Below, piece by piece: positions 1-8,661 of a stretch of 64,000 nucleotides of DNA (the stretch's first letter is position 1; each line of letters starts with the position of its first letter). This DNA comes from Guopingia tenuis (GTDB lineage Bacteria; Bacillota; Clostridia; Christensenellales; Christensenellaceae): the NCBI RefSeq assembly GCF_014384805.1, contig NZ_JACRSS010000001.1:186001-250000 (forward strand). The letters are read 5' to 3'. Below the pieces are notes generated by a model. The model was not told where the DNA came from and did not search any database. It saw only the letters and a list, made by a program, of their open reading frames with translations. A program made the position numbers and the translations under genes.

Positions 1-985
1 GGGCTGTGGGATTGTCCTCGCCGTTCCATCCTTTGGATGGATGCTTCCCATCGTATTTCTCTGCGGCGTCGGGACGTCTCTGATCGACAGCATGGGAAAT
101 TCCCTCGTCATTGCCTATATGCCGGAAAAGAAAAATACGTTTGTCCCCATGCTGCATTCGTCGCATGCCATCGGAACCATGGTGGGGCCGATGCTGTTTC
201 CTGTGCTCATGGATGCGGCGCAGCCGGAAACGTTTAAGGTAGATTTTCTGGCCGTGGCCATCGCCGGCGTGGCGGCGCTGGTTCTGTTCCTCTTGGCGGC
301 AAGGTCCTTTTTAAAAAGCCAGCCGCCTCTGCCCATGGAAAAGCAGCCGAAGGCCAGGGACAGGGGAGGGTTTGGCATCGTATTCCGTTCCAAATACGCC
401 TGGATCCTGGTGATCGTTTCGATCTGTTACTTCTTTTTCTGCTGGGGGAAAAACTCCTGGCTGAAATATTTTTTTGAGAGGGAAGGCGGCATGAGCTTTG
501 CAGTCAGCGGGATCATGCTTTCCGCATTTTTTACGGGAACGCTGGCCGTCCGCCTGATCGGGCCGTTTCTGCTGAAATTTATGCGGCCCAGCGTGATGAT
601 GGGAATCTGCATGCTGGCGGCTCCGTTGTTTTTGGTTCTGGCGGTGTGTATCGCGCCGGCTTCGCCCGTCCTCATTGGGGCGATCTGCGCCGTTTCCGGG
701 TTTTTCAACGGCATGGGCGGAGTGACGCCCTATCTCATCGCTGGAGAGTATTTTCCAAAGCAGCTTGGCTCGGCTTCCGCAATTCCGCAGTTTGCCAATA
801 ATGCAGCGGGACTTTTGGTGCCGCCGCTTCTGGGGGCCCTTGCGGCTTGGGCGGGCCTGCGGATGCCGCTGCTCCTGGCGGCGGGAGTCGGATGCCTGGG
901 CGCGGTGATTGCCTTGGTGGGATTCCGAAAAACGCCGCAGGAGATAGAGAAAAGAGAGGCAGCGCAGGACGCTGTTGAGATATAA
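1..985 (+). CDS. MFS transporter, 5' end cut off by the window
   Basis: C-terminal three quarters of a major facilitator superfamily permease in the cytoplasmic membrane. The reading frame is open from base 2 and no start is visible, so the gene begins outside the window. Around ten hydrophobic helices can be counted, with a basic cytoplasmic loop (residues near RSFLKSQPP). The signature stretch IDSMGNS followed by VPMLHSSHAIGTMVGP aligns with the next gene, which shows that the two are tandem paralogs. The layout resembles sugar or small-solute MFS porters, but the substrate cannot be told. The next start lies 24 bases downstream, so the two are probably co-transcribed. Confidence 0.88.
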   Translation, partial: GCGIVLAVPSFGWMLPIVFLCGVGTSLIDSMGNSLVIAYMPEKKNTFVPMLHSSHAIGTMVGPMLFPVLMDAAQPETFKVDFLAVAIAGVAALVLFLLAARSFLKSQPPLPMEKQPKARDRGGFGIVFRSKYAWILVIVSICYFFFCWGKNSWLKYFFEREGGMSFAVSGIMLSAFFTGTLAVRLIGPFLLKFMRPSVMMGICMLAAPLFLVLAVCIAPASPVLIGAICAVSGFFNGMGGVTPYLIAGEYFPKQLGSASAIPQFANNAAGLLVPPLLGALAAWAGLRMPLLLAAGVGCLGAVIALVGFRKTPQEIEKREAAQDAVEI

Positions 986-1009
986 TTTTTAATAAGCAAG
1001 AGGAGAAAC

Positions 1010-2218
1010 ATGAAAAAGACGAGTCGATTTTATTTTGGTGCGCTGTTGGTCGCGTTCCTGACCTATGGGTTGTTTTCCTGCGTCCATGGGACGCTGGCGA
1101 CGGCCATGATGAGCTATTTTGGTACGTCTACTACCGACCAGGGTCTGATCTCCACCATCCAGTATGCGGGCGGGCTTACCATGGCGCTCATCATATTCTT
1201 CTTTGGGGAGCGGTTTAACAAAGTGCATGCTGTGACCATCAGCCTGTCGGTGCTGGCGCTGAGCTGCATCGCCATATTTTTTGCGCCGACCTTCGGCGTG
1301 ATGCTCTGCATCATATTTTTCTGCGGCACCGGAACGACGACGCTGGATTCCATGGGCAATTCGCTGCTGCCGCTTCTCTATCCTGAGCGCAAGCATATCT
1401 ATGTCCCCATGCTGCATTCCATTCACTCCACCGGCGCAATGGTGACGCCGCTGCTCCTGCCCCTGCTGGTGAATATGGAACAACCGGGAACATTCCGCAA
1501 CGGCTATCTGGCCATTGGAATTGTGGGCGCCGTGGGAATTCTTCTCTGCCTTCTTCTGGGACGCAGCGTAAACCGGGAAAAATGGGATGCCGTGCAGGTC
1601 AAGAATCCCAAAACCGTGCATCCCCTGAAAATTTTCAAATCCTCCCGGGCCTGGCTGCTGCTGGCAATTTCGTTCTGCCAGTTCACCTTCAACCTTGCCA
1701 CAAATTCCTGGCTGAAATACTATTTCGAGCACAATGCGGGGGTGTCCTTCCAGCTGAGCGGCGTTGTTCTGACGGCATTTGCGGCAGGCGCTCTTGTGAT
1801 GCGGTTTGTTTCCCCGTGTTTCCTTGGAAAGCTCCGCTCCACCACGGTTTTTGCCCTGGCATCCATCTTTGCCGGATCCTTTATGATTGCGGCCATCCTG
1901 GCAACGGGAGCTTCGGTCACGATTCTGGCAATCTTGTGCGGCTTGGCCGGATTCTTTAACGGCGTCAATGGCATTGCCATCTATCTGATCGCCAACGAGT
2001 ATTTCCCCACGCGCATGGCGACGGCATCCGCGATCCCCATGTTTGCCCTGAGCATTGCCGGCCTGACAGTCCCCGTGGTGATGGGCGCTATTTCCAGCGT
2101 TACGGGTCTGATGCTTCCCTTGCTGGCGGCCAGCGGCGTTGCGATTCTGGGCGCGGTTGTGGCGCTTGCCGGGTTTAAGAAGGTGCCTGTGGCTGATCTC
2201 ATCGAGCAGGGGCATTAA
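1010..2218 (+). CDS. MFS transporter (paralog of the upstream gene)
   Basis: Complete 402-residue MFS permease with about twelve hydrophobic segments. The ATG is preceded by AAGAGGAGAAA at good spacing. LDSMGNS, VPMLHS and FFNGVNGIAIYLIANEYFP all match positions in the preceding truncated permease, so this is a tandem duplication that has diverged. No enzyme gene is associated that would suggest the cargo, and a strong terminator follows at 2334-2370. Assignment to the superfamily is secure; substrate and direction of transport are unknown. Confidence 0.9.
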   Translation: MKKTSRFYFGALLVAFLTYGLFSCVHGTLATAMMSYFGTSTTDQGLISTIQYAGGLTMALIIFFFGERFNKVHAVTISLSVLALSCIAIFFAPTFGVMLCIIFFCGTGTTTLDSMGNSLLPLLYPERKHIYVPMLHSIHSTGAMVTPLLLPLLVNMEQPGTFRNGYLAIGIVGAVGILLCLLLGRSVNREKWDAVQVKNPKTVHPLKIFKSSRAWLLLAISFCQFTFNLATNSWLKYYFEHNAGVSFQLSGVVLTAFAAGALVMRFVSPCFLGKLRSTTVFALASIFAGSFMIAAILATGASVTILAILCGLAGFFNGVNGIAIYLIANEYFPTRMATASAIPMFALSIAGLTVPVVMGAISSVTGLMLPLLAASGVAILGAVVALAGFKKVPVADLIEQGH

Positions 2219-2333
2219 GCCCGAGGCCAACCGGAAATTCGGCTTATCTGCCGCCGATATCAGCGGGACAGCAAGAGCCGGGCACTATATATCCGGACCA
2301 TGAAAAGCATAGGTATTTGACAAATGATAAAAT

Positions 2334-2370
2334 AAAAAGGCTGCCTGCTGTGGCTGCAGGCGGCCTTTTT
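2334..2370 (+). terminator. Rho-independent terminator of the MFS pair
   Basis: Long inverted repeat: AAAAAGGCTGCCTGC pairs with GCAGGCGGCCTTTTT around a TGTG loop, with one wobble pair and a T run. It lies about 115 bases after the second permease stop. Confidence 0.85.
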
Positions 2371-2497
2371 GTTTGTAAAATGAATTACATATGCTGTTAT
2401 AAATATTAACAGCGGTTTTTCCGGAGAGCAAACCCTCTGTTTTTGTGCATACAAAAGATACAAAATCCTATGTGCCGAACCCCCAAACGGGATTTTT

Positions 2498-2956
2498 TTA
2501 TTCCTCCTGCCCGGGATACTGTTCCACCAATACGCCGCCTTCGCTCAGAATCGTGCCCGAGAAATCGTCGGGGTAGGGATGCAGAAACACGACCCGTTTG
2601 ATTCCGCTGTTGACGATCATTTTAGCGCAGATAGTGCAGGGATAGTGTGTGCAGTATAAAGTGGCACCGTCGATGGAAATGCCCAGCTTTGCGGCCTGAA
2701 TGATGGCGTTTTGCTCCGCATGAATGGCATAACAGATCTCGTGCTTGGTTCCCGAAGGAATGCCCAGTTTCTGCCGCAGGCATTCGCCGCGGTCTTTGCA
2801 GCTGGTGATCCCCGAAGGAGCGCCATTATAGCCGGTAGTGACGATGCGCTTGTTTTTTACAATTACCGCGCCGATCTGCCGGTCGGACTTATAGCAGCTG
2901 GACCACGTTGCAATAGTCTGAGATAATTCTATAAAACGCTTGTCCCATTTATCCAT
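2498..2956 (-). CDS. dCMP deaminase (ComEB-type)
   Basis: 152-residue zinc-dependent deoxycytidylate deaminase, which makes dUMP from dCMP for thymidylate synthesis. The zinc site is explicit: HAEQNAI supplies the histidine ligand and catalytic glutamate, and PCTICAKM supplies the two cysteines. The frame stays open upstream to 3055, but the start at MDKWDKRF fits the family length and has a GGGGGAAAA site. A short alternative name for this family is ComEB, from the Bacillus competence locus; no competence genes are near. It is transcribed alone from the promoter at 3042-3070. Confidence 0.9.
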   Translation of the reverse strand: MDKWDKRFIELSQTIATWSSCYKSDRQIGAVIVKNKRIVTTGYNGAPSGITSCKDRGECLRQKLGIPSGTKHEICYAIHAEQNAIIQAAKLGISIDGATLYCTHYPCTICAKMIVNSGIKRVVFLHPYPDDFSGTILSEGGVLVEQYPGQEE

Positions 2957-3041
2957 TGATTTTTCCCCCAATACCTTTTCCGGGCGATCGCGGCCTTTTT
3001 GGCCCTGCGGCGCCCTGTTTTTGCCGGAATAGTTTTTATTT

Positions 3042-3070
3042 ATGATACCACACACACCTTGTTCTTACAA
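3042..3070 (-). promoter_or_regulatory. Promoter of the dCMP deaminase gene
   Basis: On the minus strand, TTGTAA (3065-3070) and TATCAT (3042-3047) are separated by 17 bases and lie about 85 bases upstream of the chosen start. A plus-strand TATAAT at 3108-3113 may serve the divergent SPOR gene, but it has no clear -35 box. Confidence 0.5.
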
Positions 3071-3147
3071 CTCAAAAATGGCATAGGGTATGCGGAAAGT
3101 GCATAGATATAATAAAACAAGCAGTAGGAAAATGGAGGCACATACAG

Positions 3148-4053
3148 ATGAGATATTCACGCATGGAGAACAGCAGACATAAACAGCCGGGCGGCCCGCG
3201 GAAGGCTTGGTTTTTTGTAGCCTTTGTCCTTGTCATAGGGGTGGGGGTATATATCATTGGAGCCGCCAAAGTGGGCAACTTTATTTCTGAAAAAATTGTG
3301 ACGCCGGTGGTGGCATGGGTGACAGGGGAGGATGCGAAAAATCCGGATCCGGCCAATCCCTCGGCATCCGCTGCGCCGTCTCCATCTCCCTCTGAGGCTG
3401 CTCCCTCCAGCACGGCAACCGTGACGCTGAAGGGCGGAACAATCTATGCCCTTCAGGCGGGAATTTTTGCAGATGAAGCCAATGCCAATGCCCTGGCGGC
3501 GACTCTTTCCGGGCAGGGAGGAGCCGGGTATGTCCTTGCGGATACGGAAGGATATCGGGTGCTGATCGCCGGCTATCAGACGGAAGGAGAGGCGGAAAGC
3601 GTCAAAAACCAGCTGAAGAGCGAACAGCAGATGGAAACCAAACAATATGCCATCACATCGGCAGAGACAAAATTCCGCATTACGGCAGACACGGCAACGA
3701 TTGCCTCCGTGCAGGCCGCCATGGAAGGGGCCATGGAATATCAGGAGGCGCTGCTGCCCCTCTCCATCTCCCTTGACAAGGGAGAAACCAAGGCAGAGGA
3801 TGCAAAGACGCAGATTGCCCAGCTCCGGGAAAAGGCGGAGAATATGAAAAAGACAGTTGACGAAATCGCTTCCAGCACCGATAATAAGACTATAAAGAGT
3901 ATTTCACAATTTTATGGCGAAACAGTAACGGCCCTGCAGGGCGTAGGCGAGGGGCTCAGCGATATCGAATTGTCCGCGAAAATAAAGTATACCTATCTGG
4001 CAATCGGAGTTGCCGGGCGGAACCTTTCCGATGCGCTCAACGCGGCGGCCTAA
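3148..4053 (+). CDS. SPOR domain-containing membrane protein
   Basis: 301 residues with one N-terminal membrane helix (about 20-45). A low-complexity Pro/Ser/Ala linker (about 68-90) follows, then a SPOR domain (about 95-165: YALQAGIF at the first strand, GYRVLIAGY near the end). The C-terminal half is alpha-helical and charged, possibly coiled coil. SPOR domains bind glycan strands stripped of stem peptides, typically at division septa or spore-wall sites, so an envelope role outside the membrane is likely. A GGAGG lies nine bases before the ATG; a second ATG 15 bases in is possible. The next gene starts 25 bases after its stop, so it may lead the hydrogenase-sensor operon by read-through. 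Confidence 0.8.
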   Translation: MRYSRMENSRHKQPGGPRKAWFFVAFVLVIGVGVYIIGAAKVGNFISEKIVTPVVAWVTGEDAKNPDPANPSASAAPSPSPSEAAPSSTATVTLKGGTIYALQAGIFADEANANALAATLSGQGGAGYVLADTEGYRVLIAGYQTEGEAESVKNQLKSEQQMETKQYAITSAETKFRITADTATIASVQAAMEGAMEYQEALLPLSISLDKGETKAEDAKTQIAQLREKAENMKKTVDEIASSTDNKTIKSISQFYGETVTALQGVGEGLSDIELSAKIKYTYLAIGVAGRNLSDALNAAA

Positions 4054-4078
4054 AACGAGGCGGAGGATCAGACTACAT

Positions 4079-4432
4079 ATGAAAATCAAGGAAATTTGCG
4101 AACTTTTGGATGCAGAAGTGCTGCTGGACCCGGTGGGAGACAGCGTAGACTTCAAATGTGCCTGCGGTGCAGATCTGATGAGCGACGTGCTGGCCTATGT
4201 CAAGCATGACGCCCTTCTGCTGACGGGGCTTGTCAACGCCCATGTGGTCCGCACGGCGGAGATGATGGATATTCCCTGTATCGTATTTGTCCGCGGGAAG
4301 CGGCCGGCGCAGGATGTTTTGGATGTGGCGGAGGAATGCGGAATAGCGCTGCTGAGCACAGAGCACACCATGTTCACGGCCTGCGGGAAGCTCTATGCCA
4401 GCGGGCTCACGGGAAGCGCCGGGAGAGTTTAG
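4079..4432 (+). CDS. DRTGG domain protein, first copy
   Basis: 117-residue protein made almost entirely of a DRTGG-type domain, a small alpha/beta fold of unknown biochemical role also found next to CBS domains and in phosphotransacetylase fusions. The start at MKIKEICEL was chosen because family members begin this way; an upstream start would sit inside the preceding gene. It is the first of five tightly packed genes (through 7236) around an iron-hydrogenase-like protein. The second DRTGG protein of the set is at 6203. Such pairs recur near [FeFe] hydrogenases in Clostridia; a ligand-binding or regulatory role is inferred, not shown. Confidence 0.75.
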   Translation: MKIKEICELLDAEVLLDPVGDSVDFKCACGADLMSDVLAYVKHDALLLTGLVNAHVVRTAEMMDIPCIVFVRGKRPAQDVLDVAEECGIALLSTEHTMFTACGKLYASGLTGSAGRV

Positions 4433-4463
4433 CATCTTTCATGGGAAGAAGGGGGAACAGCAT

Positions 4464-4880
4464 ATGAATTATCAGGAACGTTTTCCCGTGGAGGCGGGGG
4501 ATTTTGCCAGCGCGGGCGAGGTTTCCGCAACCATTAAACAGAAGCTCAAAAAGATTGGTGTTGCGCAGGCGCTTGTCCGCCGCGTGGCGATTGTTTCTTA
4601 TGAGGCGGAACTCAACATGATCATCCATAGCCTGGGCGGCGAGATGGTTTTGGAACTGAGCCCCAGGGAAATCCGGATCATCTGCGATGACGTGGGCCCC
4701 GGTATCCCGGATATATCCTTAGCCATGCAGGAGGGATATTCGACGGCGCCGGAGAGTATCCGCATGATGGGATTTGGCGCCGGCATGGGGCTGCCCAACA
4801 TCAGCAAAAATGTGGACGACCTGAAAATCAAATCCGATCCGTCGGGAACGCGGATGGAAATGGTTTTCTTTATCGCATGA
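4464..4880 (+). CDS. RsbW-like ATP-binding protein (anti-sigma/serine kinase fold)
   Basis: 138-residue GHKL-type ATPase resembling the anti-sigma kinase RsbW/SpoIIAB. The N-box is around YEAELNMIIH, the G1 box is DDVGPGI and the G2 box is GFGAGMGL. The start at 4464 follows GAAGGGGGAAC; the frame extends upstream but would overlap the first DRTGG gene. No sigma factor or anti-anti-sigma partner is encoded nearby, so its target is unknown. Placed between a DRTGG protein and the H-cluster protein, it plausibly relays the redox state by phosphorylating or sequestering a partner. Fold assignment is firm, function inferred. Confidence 0.82.
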   Translation: MNYQERFPVEAGDFASAGEVSATIKQKLKKIGVAQALVRRVAIVSYEAELNMIIHSLGGEMVLELSPREIRIICDDVGPGIPDISLAMQEGYSTAPESIRMMGFGAGMGLPNISKNVDDLKIKSDPSGTRMEMVFFIA

Positions 4881-4890
4881 AGGGAGAAGC

Positions 4891-6186
4891 ATGGAAGGAT
4901 ATTTTCATTCCGTCCGTCTGGACCGGGAAAAGTGCCGCGGCTGCACCAACTGCATTAAGCGGTGCCCCACGGATGCTATCCGTGTGCAGAAAGGCAAGGC
5001 AAAGATCATGGACATGCGCTGCATCGACTGCGGCGAATGTATCCGCGTATGTCCCTATCATGCCAAGGTCGCCTATACGGACAATCTGGCGAACATCAAC
5101 ACCTATAAATATAAAATTGCGCTTCCAGCGCCTGCTCTCTATGGTCAGCTGAAAAAATTGTCAAGCCCGGAGCAGGTGTATTCTGCTTTGCGCCTTTTGG
5201 GCTTTGACGAGGTTTTTGATGTGGCAAAGGGGGCGGAAGTCGTCTCGGCGGCCGTCCGGGAAAAGCTCAAAACGACGGATAAGCACCCGCTCATATCCTC
5301 AGCTTGTCCTGCGATCATGCGGCTCATCCGCGTCCGGTTTCCTGAACTGATCGATAATATTGTGGATGTGGAATCGCCCATGGAAGTGGCGGCTGCCATG
5401 GCAAAGCGGGAGTTTTCCAGGAAAAACGGCGTTTCAGAGGAAGAAATCGGCGCGTTTTTCATTACGCCCTGCCCGGCAAAAGTGACCAGCATCCGTTCCC
5501 CTCTGACGCGCAAAAGGAGCCGGGTGGACGGGGCGATTTCCATCATCGAAATATATGGACTGCTCACCAGCCAGTTAAAGCATGGCGCGAAGCTGGAGCG
5601 GGAGGATGAGGAGATTTCTGCCGATGGCCTGGGATGGGCCAACAGCGGCGGAGAATGCGAGGCCGTTGGAAAAACCATCAAAATGCTGGCGGTGGACGGC
5701 GTCCATAACGTGATCCGGGCTTTGGAGGAAATTGAGAATAACAAACTCTCAGATCTGGATTTCTTTGAAGGCCTGGCCTGCACGGGCGGTTGCGTGGGCG
5801 GCCCGTTGGTATTTGAAAACGGCTTTGTGGCAAAATCCCGGATCACGACCTTGTGTGCATCCCTGGAAAAACGAACTATCCCGGAAGCCAAGGTGGAAAA
5901 GGCCATGGAGGAGGGAATTACCCAGTCGACGCAGAAGGTGACGCCGCTGGAGGTTCTGAAGCTGGATGATGATTTTATGAAGGCCATGCGGATGATGGAA
6001 CAGATCGAAGAAATCACGGCCCGCCTTCCCGGGCTGGACTGCGGCTCCTGCGGGTCGCCTTCCTGCCGGGCGCTGGCGGAGGATATTGTCCGCGGATCTG
6101 CAGTGGAATTGGACTGCATTTTCCTGTTGAAAGAAAAGGTGCGCCATCTGGCGGACGAAATGGAAGGACTTTTGAAGAAACTGTAA
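4891..6186 (+). CDS. [FeFe]-hydrogenase-like iron-sulfur protein, putative sensory type
   Basis: 431 residues. It starts with a two-[4Fe-4S] ferredoxin domain (CRGCTNCIKRCP and CIDCGECIRVCP, residues about 16-55). The hydrogenase large-subunit domain (about 80-350) follows, then a C-terminal iron-sulfur motif (DCGSCGSPSC, about 383-392). All four H-cluster ligand cysteines appear present: Cys139 in SSACPA, Cys194 in TPCPAK, Cys297 and Cys301 in LACTGGCVGG. The residue before Cys139 is alanine, where catalytic enzymes have the proton-relay cysteine. That change is known from sensory (group C/D-like) hydrogenases. There is no PAS domain or small-subunit tail. It probably binds an H-cluster and reports H2 or redox state to the adjacent ATPase, DRTGG and PHP proteins. 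Slow catalytic activity cannot be excluded. Confidence 0.85.
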   Translation: MEGYFHSVRLDREKCRGCTNCIKRCPTDAIRVQKGKAKIMDMRCIDCGECIRVCPYHAKVAYTDNLANINTYKYKIALPAPALYGQLKKLSSPEQVYSALRLLGFDEVFDVAKGAEVVSAAVREKLKTTDKHPLISSACPAIMRLIRVRFPELIDNIVDVESPMEVAAAMAKREFSRKNGVSEEEIGAFFITPCPAKVTSIRSPLTRKRSRVDGAISIIEIYGLLTSQLKHGAKLEREDEEISADGLGWANSGGECEAVGKTIKMLAVDGVHNVIRALEEIENNKLSDLDFFEGLACTGGCVGGPLVFENGFVAKSRITTLCASLEKRTIPEAKVEKAMEEGITQSTQKVTPLEVLKLDDDFMKAMRMMEQIEEITARLPGLDCGSCGSPSCRALAEDIVRGSAVELDCIFLLKEKVRHLADEMEGLLKKL

Positions 6187-6202
6187 GCTGGGGAGAAAAT
6201 TT

Positions 6203-6541
6203 ATGGCGAGTGTAAAGGATTTTTGTGAAAAGGCAGAGCTTAAGCAGCTGACAAACCTGGAGGAAACGGCGGAGATCACCGATGGATATATCTGCGATCT
6301 GCTGAGCTGGGTGATGGCCCGGGGGACCGAGGGCATGGCCTGGATCACCGTGCAGACGCATCTCAACGTTTTGGCGGTGGCCTGCCTGCATGATTTTTCC
6401 TGCGTGGTCATTCCGGAAAACATCCAGGTTCCGGAAGAGACCGTGAAAAAAGCGCAGGAGGAGGGAATTCCCCTGTATTCTTCGCCCAAAACGGCCTATG
6501 TTCTGGGCGGGATTCTCCATGAACTGGGAGTGGGGTCTTGA
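6203..6541 (+). CDS. DRTGG domain protein, second copy
   Basis: 112-residue DRTGG-like protein, related to but distinct from the copy at 4079. Its core runs from ITDGYICDLLSW to VLGGILHELG. It starts 16 bases after the H-cluster protein behind GGGGAG, and its stop overlaps the next gene's TTG start by four bases (TTGA), a sign of translational coupling to the PHP phosphoesterase. The biochemical role of the family is not established; the fixed company suggests a regulatory subunit or ligand sensor. Confidence 0.75.
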   Translation: MASVKDFCEKAELKQLTNLEETAEITDGYICDLLSWVMARGTEGMAWITVQTHLNVLAVACLHDFSCVVIPENIQVPEETVKKAQEEGIPLYSSPKTAYVLGGILHELGVGS

Positions 6542-7236
6542 AGCTTTATTACGACCTGCACATCCATTCGTCTCTCTCTCCCTGCGGAGACGACGATATG
6601 ACGCCAAACAACATCGTCCATATGGCAATGCTCAAAGAGCTGAATATGATTGCCGTAACCGATCACAATTCTGCGCGGAATCTGCCTGCAGTGAAAAAAG
6701 TGGCGGATGAATGCGGAATTTTGCTGATTCCCGGCATCGAGGTCACAACGGCGGAGGAAATCCACCTGCTGACATATTTTGAAACCGTGGAAGAGACGAT
6801 GGATTTCGGCGAATATATTTATGATTCCCTGCCGGATATCTCCAACCGGCCGGAGATTTTCGGCGAACAGAAGATTATGGATGAGACGGACGCCGTAACA
6901 GGCCATTTGGATAAGCTCCTGCTGACGGCGTCTTGTCATTCCATCGATGCGCTTTGCCGGGAGGTTCGGCACCGGGGCGGGGTTCCGGTTCCCGCCCATG
7001 TCAACCGGGAGTCCAACTCGATTTTGATGAGCCTGGGCTTTATTCCTGCGGATCTGGAATTTTCGTCGCTGGAGGTGGCGGAGGCATTTCCATTGCAGGG
7101 AGTGAACCCGGCGGCATACCGGGTATTGTATTCCTCGGATGCGCATTATATCATGGATATTGCAGAAAAGCGGAATTATTTGAACTGCGATGCAAATTCT
7201 GCCGCGGTTTTGGAAAAGATAAAGACAATTCCTTAA
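6538..7236 (+). CDS. PHP domain phosphoesterase
   Basis: 232-residue single-domain PHP protein (polymerase and histidinol phosphatase fold), a metal-dependent phosphoesterase. Likely metal ligands are visible in order: HIHSS near the start, DHNSA around residue 41, the glutamate of PGIEVTT, AHVNRE, and SSDAHY near the end. The TTG start overlaps the preceding stop codon. It resembles the PHP proteins that accompany DRTGG and hydrogenase genes in Clostridia rather than HisK or the DnaE domain. The substrate is unknown; it could hydrolyse a nucleotide or phosphorylated signal made within this module. Confidence 0.82.
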   Translation: MKLYYDLHIHSSLSPCGDDDMTPNNIVHMAMLKELNMIAVTDHNSARNLPAVKKVADECGILLIPGIEVTTAEEIHLLTYFETVEETMDFGEYIYDSLPDISNRPEIFGEQKIMDETDAVTGHLDKLLLTASCHSIDALCREVRHRGGVPVPAHVNRESNSILMSLGFIPADLEFSSLEVAEAFPLQGVNPAAYRVLYSSDAHYIMDIAEKRNYLNCDANSAAVLEKIKTIP

Positions 7237-7264
7237 ACGGAATGCGGGAGAGAAGGAGTGACAT

Positions 7265-7711
7265 ATGATATTAGGATTGGAGCCATGGGTATTTTGGCTG
7301 ATTCTCATGGCAGTTCTTCTGCTCATTGAAGTACTTACGGTGAATCTGGTGAGCATCTGGTTTGCCGGGGGAGCTCTTGCGGCAATGATAGCCAGCTTTT
7401 TAGGGGCTTCTGTGCTGCTGCAGATCATCATTGCCGTTGCCATATCCGGCGTGCTGCTGGCCGCCGTGCTGATTTTTAAACCCTTTGATTCGGCGAAAAA
7501 TGCCCAGCCGCCCCGGACGAATTCCGACCGCGTGATCGGGGAAGTGGGCATTGTCCTGGAAAGGATCGACGATGTGGAGGGAAAGGGTCTGGTGAAGGTT
7601 ATGGGCCAGACCTGGAGCGCAGTTTCCCAAGATGGAACTGCCATTGAAAAAAACGCCGAGGTGCGGATCTGCGCCATATCCGGCGTAAAGCTGGTCGTAG
7701 AAAGAATATAA
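7265..7711 (+). CDS. NfeD family membrane protein
   Basis: 148 residues: two to three hydrophobic helices (about 8-70) followed by a C-terminal OB-fold-like beta domain (about 80-148, including IGEVGIVLERIDDVEGKGLVKV). NfeD proteins partner with SPFH/stomatin-type proteins in the membrane, and the next gene is exactly such a partner, 15 bases downstream. Short NfeD proteins like this lack the ClpP-like protease domain of long forms. Pairing with the SPFH gene suggests a role in membrane quality control or microdomain organisation. Confidence 0.85.
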   Translation: MILGLEPWVFWLILMAVLLLIEVLTVNLVSIWFAGGALAAMIASFLGASVLLQIIIAVAISGVLLAAVLIFKPFDSAKNAQPPRTNSDRVIGEVGIVLERIDDVEGKGLVKVMGQTWSAVSQDGTAIEKNAEVRICAISGVKLVVERI

Positions 7712-7726
7712 AACCGGAGGAGAAAA

Positions 7727-8644
7727 ATGTTGGAAGAATATGTCGGCCTGATTGTGGGCGTTGCTATTGGAATCATCGTTCTTATTTTGATTCTCACCAA
7801 TATCCGGATTGTCCCTCAGGCGAAGGCTTATGTCATCGAGCGGCTGGGGGCCTATCACACTACTTGGCAGGTGGGCCTGCATGTGAAGATCCCGATTATC
7901 GACCGGATCGCCAGTGTGGTTTCGCTGAAAGAGGATTTTCTGGATTTCAAGCCGCAGCCAGTCATTACCAAAGATAATGTAACCATCATGATTGACACGG
8001 TGATTTTCTATTATATCACCGATCCCAAGCTCTATACCTATGGCATTTCGGATCCTAAAATGGCCATCGCCAATTTGAGCACAACGACACTGCGCAATAT
8101 CATCGGCGACCTGGAGCTGGATCAGACGCTGACTTCCCGGGATATGATCAACGGCAAAATGCGTGTCATTCTCGATGAAGTAACGGACGCCTGGGGCATC
8201 AAAGTGAATCGTGTGGAGCTGAAAAACATCGACCCGCCCATGGAAATTCAAACGGCCATGGAACGGCAGATGAAGGCCGAGCGGGAACGCCGTGAGGCGA
8301 TCCTGCGGGCGGAGGGCGAGAAGCGTTCTGCCATTCTGGTGGCGGAAGGCGAAAAAGAATCCGCCATTCTCCGGGCAGAGGCCGTCAAGCAGTCCACCAT
8401 CCGGGAGGCGGAAGGAAAGGCAGAGGGAATCTTGAAAATCAATCAGGCTAAGGCCGAAGGGCTGCGGGTGCTGAAGGCAGTGGAAGCCGATCAGGCGCTG
8501 ATTGCCCTTCGCAGCCTGGAGACCATGGAAAAGGTGGCAGATGGAAAGGCGACAAAGCTGATCATTCCTTCCGAGCTGCAAAACCTGGCGACCTTGGGAG
8601 CTTCGCTGAAAGAGATCATCCGGCCCGAAGACAGCGAAAAATAA
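7727..8644 (+). CDS. SPFH/stomatin (band 7) family protein
   Basis: 305 residues with an N-terminal membrane helix (about 5-27), an SPFH/PHB domain (about 28-185, beginning VPQAKAYVIERLGAY), and a long Glu/Ala/Arg-rich coiled coil with repeated RAEGEK and VAEGEK units (about 185-250). This is the QmcA/stomatin-like architecture. It forms a two-gene unit with the NfeD protein upstream (GGAGGAGAAAA ribosome site). Proteins of this pair oligomerise at the membrane. Its position between two hydrogenase operons may be incidental. A terminator follows directly. Confidence 0.88.
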   Translation: MLEEYVGLIVGVAIGIIVLILILTNIRIVPQAKAYVIERLGAYHTTWQVGLHVKIPIIDRIASVVSLKEDFLDFKPQPVITKDNVTIMIDTVIFYYITDPKLYTYGISDPKMAIANLSTTTLRNIIGDLELDQTLTSRDMINGKMRVILDEVTDAWGIKVNRVELKNIDPPMEIQTAMERQMKAERERREAILRAEGEKRSAILVAEGEKESAILRAEAVKQSTIREAEGKAEGILKINQAKAEGLRVLKAVEADQALIALRSLETMEKVADGKATKLIIPSELQNLATLGASLKEIIRPEDSEK

Positions 8645-8661
8645 CATTATAAAGGAACTAT

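Noticed and set aside
989..2230. Minus-strand frame of about 410 codons opposite the second MFS permease
   Set aside because: Composition is rich in His, Gln and Arg as expected for antisense of hydrophobic codons; no domain.
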